Shown piece by piece: positions 57,533 through 64,000 of a DNA stretch of 64,000 nt. Location of the stretch: the NCBI RefSeq assembly GCF_023091745.1, contig NC_068933.1:17426001-17490000 (forward strand), written 5' to 3'. Source of the stretch: Budorcas taxicolor (Eukaryota; Chordata; Mammalia; Artiodactyla; Bovidae). Position 1 is the stretch's first letter, and each line of letters begins with the position of its first letter. The position numbers were made by a program, and so were the translations under genes. The notes beneath the pieces were generated by a model. That model was given only the letters and a program-made list of their open reading frames with translations. It was not told where the DNA came from and made no database searches.

Positions 57533-57660
57533 TAAACCTTATGGTGCTTTAATGTCTACCATTGCACTTAGTTGACAGGGTTAGCCTTTACAGGGAGTAG
57601 CAGTAAAAGCAACACAAGTTAATAGCAACATTATGGTTAGTTTGCATTTTGTTGCAAGAT

Positions 57661-58181
57661 CAGTTCAGTTCAGTCGCTCAGTCCTGTCCAACTCTTTGGA
57701 ACCCCATGAACTGCAGCATGCCAGGCCTCCCTGTCCATCACCAACTCCTGGAGTTCACTCAGACTCATGTCCATCGAGTCCGTGATGCCATCCAGCCATC
57801 TCATCCTCTGCCGTCCCCTTCTCCTCCTGCCCCCAAATCCCTCCCAACATCAGAGTCTTTTCCAATGAGTCAACTCTTCGCATCAGGTGGCCAAAGTACT
57901 GGAGTTTCAGCTTCAGCATCATTCCCTCCAAAAAATCCCAGGGCTGATCTCCTTCAGAATGGACTGGTTGGATCCCCTTGCAGTCCAAGGGACTCTCAAG
58001 AGTCTTCTCCAACACCACAGTTCAAAAGCATCAATTCTTCGGCGCTCAGCTTTCTTCACAGTCCAACTCTCACATCCATACATGACCACTGGAAAAACCA
58101 TAGCCTTGACTAGACGGACCTTTGTTGGCAAAGTAATGTCCCTGCTTTTTAATATGCTATCTAGGTTGGTCATAACTTTCC
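57661..58181 (-). mobile_element. BovB LINE copy 10, 5'-truncated, with TSD
   Basis: 521 bases of BovB 3' end on the minus strand, low divergence, with broken C-terminal frames (57755-58018 and 57919-58191). TTTGTTGCAAGAT at 57648-57660 and 58182-58194 is a perfect 13-bp duplication. Confidence 0.96.
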
Positions 58182-58199
58182 TTTGTTGCAAGATAGCAG

Positions 58200-58635
58200 G
58201 CTAAATTTAATGCCACAACTCAGCCCAGGGAATGTGAGAATGAATAACCATAATCCACTATTTGAAAAGTAGTATATAATCTCCCAAACTAAGGTAAATG
58301 TTTTCTTTCCTTAAATTAGGGAAAGAAAGCTACACAACATCATTCCAGCCAGGCTCATAACATCTTTAATGAAAGATATCCCCAGAGCACATTTTCAGGT
58401 GCCCCTAGATTGCCTGCATTAGTACAAGATCAATTGAAAAGGAAAGAACTAGGGAAATAGAATTAAAGTTGTTGAAATCAAAGATTCTTTACACTATAAT
58501 GACTGATCTCTAACAGTTAAGATTAGGAGGCAGAGAATGTTTCCCAATTAGTATCTCACCTCTGATATGGCATAGGCTAGCTGGGCCAATTAGGGATGGA
58601 TCAAAGAATAATGCAAATCCCATACAGGCAGTTCA
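58200..58635. other. Non-genic stretch, nothing assigned
   Basis: No supported gene or recognised repeat. Confidence 0.45.
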
Positions 58636-58639
58636 GACT

Positions 58640-59040
58640 GACTGGTTAATCTTGTACTCTTCCAAACATTTTTATGAGTGCCTGTCATTCTAGGTTGATA
58701 CCAGGTACTATTCTAGGTATTGGAGTAAGACAGAAAATGAAGTTCCTGACCTTATGGAATCTACATCCTTCTATAGCAGCCAGGTAAGGGAAAAAAAATG
58801 AACACAAAGTAGAATATTAGATAATAATAATGTCGTGAAAAAACAATAAAACAGTAAATGGATAAAGAACGATGCAAGGAGATGATAATTTAGAGTTGCT
58901 AACAAGGATTTGTCAGATTGGGTGATGTTTGCCAGAGTCCTGAATAAAATGAAAGTCCCACCAATATCTGACAGAAAGGCATTTGCAGACAGAAACAACC
59001 AAAGTGTAAAGGTCGTAAGGAGGAAATAGGCAGAACGTTT
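58640..59040 (+). mobile_element. Old mammalian-wide repeat, family not named
   Basis: ACCAGGTACTATTCTAGGTA, CCTGACCTTATGGAATCTAC, CCAGAGTCCTGAATAAAATG and CAAAGTGTAAAGGTCGTAAG follow the same long repeat seen at 48170-48930, covering an earlier portion of it. Confidence 0.5.
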
Positions 59041-59054
59041 AAGGAATAACAGAT

Positions 59055-59350
59055 GTGTTAGTCTCTCAGTTGTGTCCGACTCTTTGTGACCCCATGGACT
59101 AGCCTGCCAGGCTCCTGTCCATGGAATTCTCCAGGCAAGAATACTGGAGTGGGTTGCCATTCCCTTCTCGAGGGAATCTTCCTAATCCACGGATTGAACC
59201 TGAGTCTCTTTTGTTCATAGGATTTCCCAGGCAAGAATACTGGAGTGGGTTGCCATTTCCTTCTCCAAGGGCTCTTCCCTACCCAGGGATCGAACCTGGG
59301 TCTCCTGCATTGCAGGCAGACTTGTTAGCAATCAGCCACTGGAGAAGCCC
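59055..59350 (-). mobile_element. Bov-tA SINE with two Bov-A monomers
   Basis: Antisense: two Bov-A bodies in tandem (each with CAGGCAAGAATACTGGAGTG) and a terminal tRNA head with GGGATCGAACCTGGGTCTCC. It has the same architecture as 32167-32456 in the other orientation. Confidence 0.92.
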
Positions 59351-59605
59351 CTTTACTTCTGGTAAGAGTTGAGTTGAGTTAACCTAATTAAGAATTGAGC
59401 TGGTTTGAGGTTCCTTATGCTATGGCCACCCTCAGGGCACTATAGATTTTGAACTTCCTCTAGGAATGCATTGTGTTTAGGGTGTGAGCTGGTTTGCCAA
59501 AGGCTTTTTTTCAATGTCTTCTCCATTCTCCTGCTTTGAGTTCTTCCTGATGAGTCACACCTCAAGAGGGTCTATCTCTTGCCTGTGAATTACAAGTTAC
59601 CACAG

Positions 59606-60030
59606 TCAGTTTTCATTCCAATCCCAAAGAAAGGCAATGCCAAAGAATGCTCAAACTACCGCACAGTTGCACTCATCTCACACGCTGTAAAGTAATGCTC
59701 AAAATTCTCCAAGCCAGGCTTCACCAATACATTAACCGTGAACTTCCAGATGTTCAAGCTGGTTTTAGAAATGGCAGAGGAACCAGAGATCAAATTGCCA
59801 ACATCCGCTGGATCATCGAAAATGCAAGAGAGTTCCAGAAACACATCTACTTCTGCTTTATTGACTATGCCAAAGCCTTTGACTGTGTGGATGAGATGGC
59901 TGGATGGCATCACTGACTCGATGGACGTGAGTTTGAGTGAACTCTGGGAGTTGGTGATGGACAGGGAGGCCTGGTGTGCTGCCATTCATGGGGTCACAAA
60001 GAGTCGGACACGACTGAGCAACTGTGCTGA
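59606..60030 (+). mobile_element. BovB LINE copy 11, internally deleted
   Basis: 59606-59892 is sense BovB RT (CTCAAACTACCGCACAGTTG, IANIRWIIENAREFQ and DYAKAFDCVD in frame). At GTGTGGATGAGATGGCTGG it jumps to the BovB 3' end (GGATGGCATCACTGACTCG to ACACGACTGAGCAACTG). About 800-900 bases, including the YADD box, are missing. The shared GGAT at the join suggests microhomology. It is truncated at the 5' side; no clear target duplication. Confidence 0.9.
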
Positions 60031-60039
60031 ACACTTTTC

Positions 60040-60425
60040 CTCAGTTTTAGGCAGACACCACACTCTTAGGTCTTGGGGTCCTCAGACATCAGTTTGCTGC
60101 CCCTCCTGCAACTGCAGCTACAGGCTGGGATCCTCAAGTATCTTTCCCTTCTGCCCACTCCCCACACCCACCCGAAACATAGATAAAGGATTGTGTTCCC
60201 CAAGGGAGTTAGGGAAGGAGGACCTTAGTCAAATTCCTCACTTTTCCTGCAGGGGCTCCTGTTTTCCTCCCCTGGCTCTACACCAGGGAGACAGCCTCAG
60301 TGTTCGTTCATTATTTCTCTGAATGCCTAGCAGTGTAACCCAGCAGGACCCCATGGTTCCTTGGAAGCGGGAGGTTAAGGGGCCAAGCCTTCCCCCCATC
60401 CTCTGCTTTAGCTCCTCTCTGAAGC
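60040..60425. other. Non-genic stretch, nothing assigned
   Basis: A less AT-rich stretch of about 385 bases with no recognised repeat or gene. The frame passing through it is an extension of an out-of-phase BovB frame. Confidence 0.45.
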
Positions 60426-60427
60426 AC

Positions 60428-60703
60428 CTGCTGCTGCTGCTAAGTTGCTTCAGTCGTGTCCAACTCTGTGTGACCCCATAGACGGCAGCCTAGCAGGCTC
60501 CCCCATCCCTGGGATTCTCCAGGCAAGAACACTGGAGTGGGTTGCCATTTCCTTCTCCAATGCATGAAAGTGAAAAGTGAAAGTGAAGTCGCTCAGTCAT
60601 GTCCAACCCTCAGCGACCCCATGAACTGCAGCCCACCAGGCTCCTCCATCCATGGGATTTTCCAGGCAAGAGTACTGGAGTGGGGTGCCATTGCCTTCTC
60701 CAT
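60428..60703 (-). mobile_element. Bov-A2 SINE, full dimer
   Basis: (CTG)n at the left, then two Bov-A monomers in antisense, joined by ATGAAAGTGAAAAGTGAAAG. Both carry GTCC(A/G)AC and CAGGCAAGA(A/G)(C/T)ACTGGAGTG. This is the standard Bov-A2 layout. Confidence 0.94.
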
Positions 60704-60796
60704 CTGAAGCACCTAGATAACAGCATTTCATATACATTTCCTGAGTTGCTTAGCAGCTGTAAAAAGACCTCTTCCTCTCAACAAATGGAAGATGTT

Positions 60797-63214
60797 AACT
60801 ATTTGACTTCCTACTTTTGCATTCCATTCTCCTATGATGAAAAGGACATCTCTTTTTTGGTGTTAGTTCTAGAAGGTCTTGTAGGTCTTCATAGAACCAG
60901 TAAGCTTCAGCATCTTTGGCATTTGTGGTTGGGATATAGATTTGGACTACTGAATGTGGCTAGGATTATGAGCTCCTTATTGTAAAATTCAGGTTTAAAT
61001 TGAAGAAAGTAGGGAAAACCACTAGGCCATTCAGGTAAGACCTAAATCAAATCTCTTATGATTATACAGTAGAGGTGATGAATAGATTTAAGGGATTAGA
61101 TCTGGTAGTCAGAGTGCCTAAAGAATTCTGGACGGAGGTCCGTAACATTGTACAAGAGGCAGTGACCAAAACCATCCCAAAGCAAAAGAAATGCAAGAAG
61201 GCAAAGTGGTTGTCTGAGGAGGTCTTACAAATAGCTGATAAGAGATGCAAAAGGCGAAAAAGAAAGATACACCCAGATGAATACAGAGTTCCAGAGTATA
61301 GCAAGGAGAGATAAGAAAGTGTTCTTAAGTGAACAATGCAAAGAAATGGAGGAAAACAACAGAATGGGAAAGCCTAGAGATCTCAAGAAAATTCCCTTGG
61401 AGAGACTAAGGGTACATTTCATGGAAAGATGGGCACAATAAAGGAAAGAACTAAAGGCAAGGACTAAACAGAAGCAGAAGAGATTAAGAAGAAGTGGCAA
61501 GAAGACACAGAACTGTACAAGAAAGGTCTTAATGAGCCAGATAACCATGATGATTATCACTTAGTCAGACTTCCTGGAGTGTGAAGTCAAGTGGGCCTTA
61601 GGAAGAATTACTATGAACAAAGCTAGTGAAGGTGATGAAATTCCAGCTGAGCTATTTCAAATCCTAAAGATGATGCTGTGAAAAGTGCTGCACTCAATAT
61701 GCCAGCAAATTTGGAAAAGTCAGCAATGGCCCCAGACTTTTTACATCCAATCCCAAATAAAGGCAACACCAAAGGGTGTTCAAACTACCATACAATTGCG
61801 CTCATTTCACATCTAGCAATGTAATACACAAAATCCTTCAAGCTAGGCTTCAGCCGTATGTGAACCAAGAACTTCCAGGTGTACAAGCTGGATTTAGAAA
61901 AGGCAGAAGAACCAGAGATTAAATTGCCAACATCCATTGGATCATAGAAAAAGTAAGAGGATTCTAAAAAATTCTACTTTGTCTGTCTGCTTCTGTTTCA
62001 CTGACTATGCTAAAGCCTTTGACTGTGTGGATCACAACAAACTGGAAAATTCCTAAAGAGATGGGAATACCAGACCACCTTGCCTGTCTCTGGAGAAAGC
62101 TGTATGCAGAACAAGAAGCAACAGTTAGAACTGGACATGGAACAATGGATTGGTTCAAAATTGGGAAAGGAGTACATCAAGGCTGTATATTGCTACCCTG
62201 CTTATTTATTGTCTGGGAAATCCCATGGACAGACGAGCCTGGCAAGCTATAGTCCATGGAGTCACAAGACTTGGACACGGCTTAGCGACTAAACCACCGC
62301 CACTGCTTATTTAACTTCCATGCAGAGTACATCATGCAAAATGCTGGGCTGGCTGATGCACAAGCTGGAATAAAGATTGCCGGGAGAAATAACAACAACC
62401 TCAGATATACAGATGATACCACTGTAATGGCAGAAAGCAAAGAGGAATGAAAGAGTCTCTTGACGAGAGTGAAAGAGGAGAGTGGAAGAACCTGGCTTAA
62501 AACTCAACATTCAAAACACTAAGATCATGGCATCTGGCCCCATCACTTCATGGCAAATAAATGGATAAAAATGGAAAGAGTGACAGACTTTATTTTCTTG
62601 GGCCCCAAAATCATGGCGGATGGTGACTGCAGCCACAAAATTAAATTTCTTCCTTGGAAGAATTTCTTCCTTAAAAGAAAAGCTATGACAAACTCAGACA
62701 GCATATTAAAAAGCAGACAGGAGCCTGATAGGTTCCAACATCATTTTGCCAGCAAAGGTCCATATAGTCAAAACTATAGTTTTTCCAGTAGTCATGTACA
62801 GATATGGGAATTGGATCATAAAGAAAGCTGAGTGTCAAAGAATTGATGCTTTTGAATTGTGGTGCTGGAGAAGACCCTTAAGAGTCCCTTGGACAGCAAG
62901 GAGATCAAACCAGTCAATCCCAAAGGAAATCATCAACCCTGAATATTCACTGGAAGGACTGATGCTAAAGCTGAGGCCCCAATACTTTGGCCACCTGATG
63001 GGAAGAACTGACTCATTGGAAAAGACCCTGATGCTGGGAAAGATTGAAAGCAGGAGGAGAAGGGGACGACAGAGGATGAGACAGTTGGATGGCATCACTG
63101 ACTCAATGGACTTGAGTTTGAGCAAACTCTGAGAGATAGTGAAGGGAATCCTGGCATACTGCAGTCCGTGGGGTCACAGAGAGTTGGACGTGATTTAGTG
63201 GCTGAACAGTAGCC
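60797..63214 (+). mobile_element. BovB LINE copy 12, longest, 5'-inverted, heavily decayed
   Basis: About 60797-60950 is BovB endonuclease sequence on the minus strand (ACTTCCTACTTTTGCATTCC, GATGAAAAGGACATC, GGTGTTAGTTCTAGAAGG, CTTGTAGGTCTTCATAGAACC). From about 60950 the strand flips to sense, with the late endonuclease (ATTATGAGCTCCTTATTG), the linker (NRFKGLDLVVRVPKEFWTEV, KKCKKAKWLSEE), the RT (RT box mutated to YTDD near 62403-62414) and the 3' end to about 63214. Frames are broken throughout. The inverted piece lies a little upstream of the point where the direct part begins in the element, as expected for twin priming. No clean target duplication was found. A Bov-A is nested at 62209-62302. 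Confidence 0.88.
62209..62302 (+). mobile_element. Bov-A SINE fragment nested in BovB, with TSD
   Basis: GGGAAATCCCATGGACAGAC to GGACACGGCTTAGCGACTAA is the 3' half of a Bov-A. CTGCTTATTTA at 62198-62208 and 62303-62313 is a perfect 11-bp duplication of BovB sequence. Excluding it and one repeat copy restores BovB continuity. Confidence 0.95.
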
Positions 63215-63362
63215 ACTTAAAAGTAGAGGATAAATAAGCAGTATAAGCTCATTTATAAAATCTCCTTGTCTCACCTTGTTTCATGTATAAGAAACACCAT
63301 TCCAGAATATTCGTTGATGATATTCTTTTGCTCAGAAGACTTTTCAGGGACCAGATGCATAG
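63215..63362. other. Short non-genic spacer
   Basis: Nothing recognised between the BovB tail and the next SINE. Confidence 0.4.
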
Positions 63363-63476
63363 TTGTGTGCGTGCTCAGTCACTCAGTTGTGTCCGACTCC
63401 TTGTGACCCCCTGAACTGTAACCTACCAGGCTCCTCTGTCCATGGGATTTTCCAGGCAAGAATACTGGAGTGGGTT
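63363..63476 (-). mobile_element. Bov-A SINE fragment
   Basis: TGTGTGCGTGCTCAGTCAC, GTTGTGTCCGACTCCTTGTG, CTACCAGGCTCCTCTGTCC and CAGGCAAGAATACTGGAGTG in antisense; it stops before the tRNA-derived head. Confidence 0.9.
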
Positions 63477-63479
63477 CAA

Positions 63480-64000
63480 GCCTTAAACATTGCATTATCA
63501 TCCACAGCAATTTATAGGTGCAATGTTTACTGTTCTATCCCACAAGAGTATACAGGGCATTCCAGACTCCTCACTATCTCCTCTGTGAAAGTGTTCACCT
63601 ACTGAACGTATCGTGTGCTGTTTCTTTTCTAACTGAGTCCGTCATGGTGCATTTTCTGTCCCACCACCTCTTTTGAACCTAGTCCAAGGTCTGATCTCCA
63701 CCTTTCCTGACCTGCCATGGCACTTATTGCCTCTAATACATTCTGTGACACTTGATTATATCCTGTCTTCTATCTTTCTCCAAGCATTTCATGGATCGTG
63801 TCATTCCAAAATTACTGGCGTCCCTAAGGGAGGAAGCTTGTCAGTCTTATTTTGCATTCTCATGCTCTCCTGCATGTTGTCAGGCAGATAGCGAGCATGG
63901 AACAAATACTGAGTTGAAATAAGTTGAAATTTCTTTCCTGAAGAGAGTGAACGAGTGGAAGAGGGGCTTTGGTGATTGGTAGCAGTTACATTAAGCATGA
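63480..64000. other. Non-genic stretch, possible L2
   Basis: No gene. From about 63700 to 63930 the CTTATTTTGCATTCTCATGC...GGCAGATAGCGAGCATGGAAC order resembles an L2 3' end in plus orientation, weakly. Confidence 0.4.

Noticed and set aside
60740..63230. Target-site duplication for BovB copy 12 (TAGCAGCTGTAAAAAG versus TAGCCACTTAAAAG)
   Set aside because: It needs a gap and several mismatches, and the left edge of the inverted part is not sharp enough to confirm it.

Overview
The window looks like ordinary non-genic DNA from a ruminant (bovid-type) chromosome. The reason is repeat content: about a dozen BovB LINE fragments, about 25 Bov-tA/Bov-A SINE copies or pieces, ruminant and older L1 fragments, and a worn layer of MIR, L2, MER5-type and LTR-like sequence. 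I see no multi-exon gene, rRNA, functional tRNA, CRISPR array or bacterial-style operon. Nearly all longer open frames outside one locus are pieces of BovB or L1 reverse transcriptase, or chance frames.

The exception is at 18950-20737. An uninterrupted 309-codon frame on the minus strand (19222-20151) reads as full-length AASDHPPT, the Sfp-type 4'-phosphopantetheinyl transferase. It has no introns and lies in an insertion flanked by a perfect 18-bp direct repeat (18932-18949 and 20738-20755), so it is a processed retrocopy. Inside the same duplication, upstream of its start codon, are about 590 bp of CpG-dense DNA with fifteen perfect copies of a 20-bp unit and two GC boxes. The retrocopy therefore seems to have carried its own CpG island. 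It landed in an L2 element that was also split by an L1, which in turn took two Bov-tA SINEs.

Layout: 1-5.98 kb, AT-rich old sequence with one clean SINE; 5.98-11.93 kb, three minus-strand BovB copies nearly back to back; 12-16.2 kb, mostly unassigned sequence with a MIR and a SINE; 16.2-18.3 kb, a 5'-inverted BovB, a TA-rich tract, an L1 piece and SINEs; 18.8-21.7 kb, the nested L2/retrocopy/L1/SINE locus; 22.6-28 kb, two BovB copies and SINEs; 28.4-36.2 kb, old antisense L1 with SINEs; 38.2-39.2 kb, a second 5'-inverted BovB; 41.5-43.5 kb, an internally deleted BovB; 44-53 kb, mostly unassigned; 53.2-55 kb, an L1 3' part; 55.8-56.5 kb, a possible solo LTR; 57.6-63.2 kb, three more BovB copies, one 5'-inverted and hosting a nested Bov-A.

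Nothing here is a convincing new molecular system. The points worth following are the retrocopy with its CpG-rich minisatellite, the run of 5'-inverted and internally deleted BovB insertions (several with clean target-site duplications), and SINE/BovB tail-to-tail palindromes. All repeat names come from recognising sequence by eye, not from a database search, and repeat edges are approximate unless a target-site duplication is quoted.
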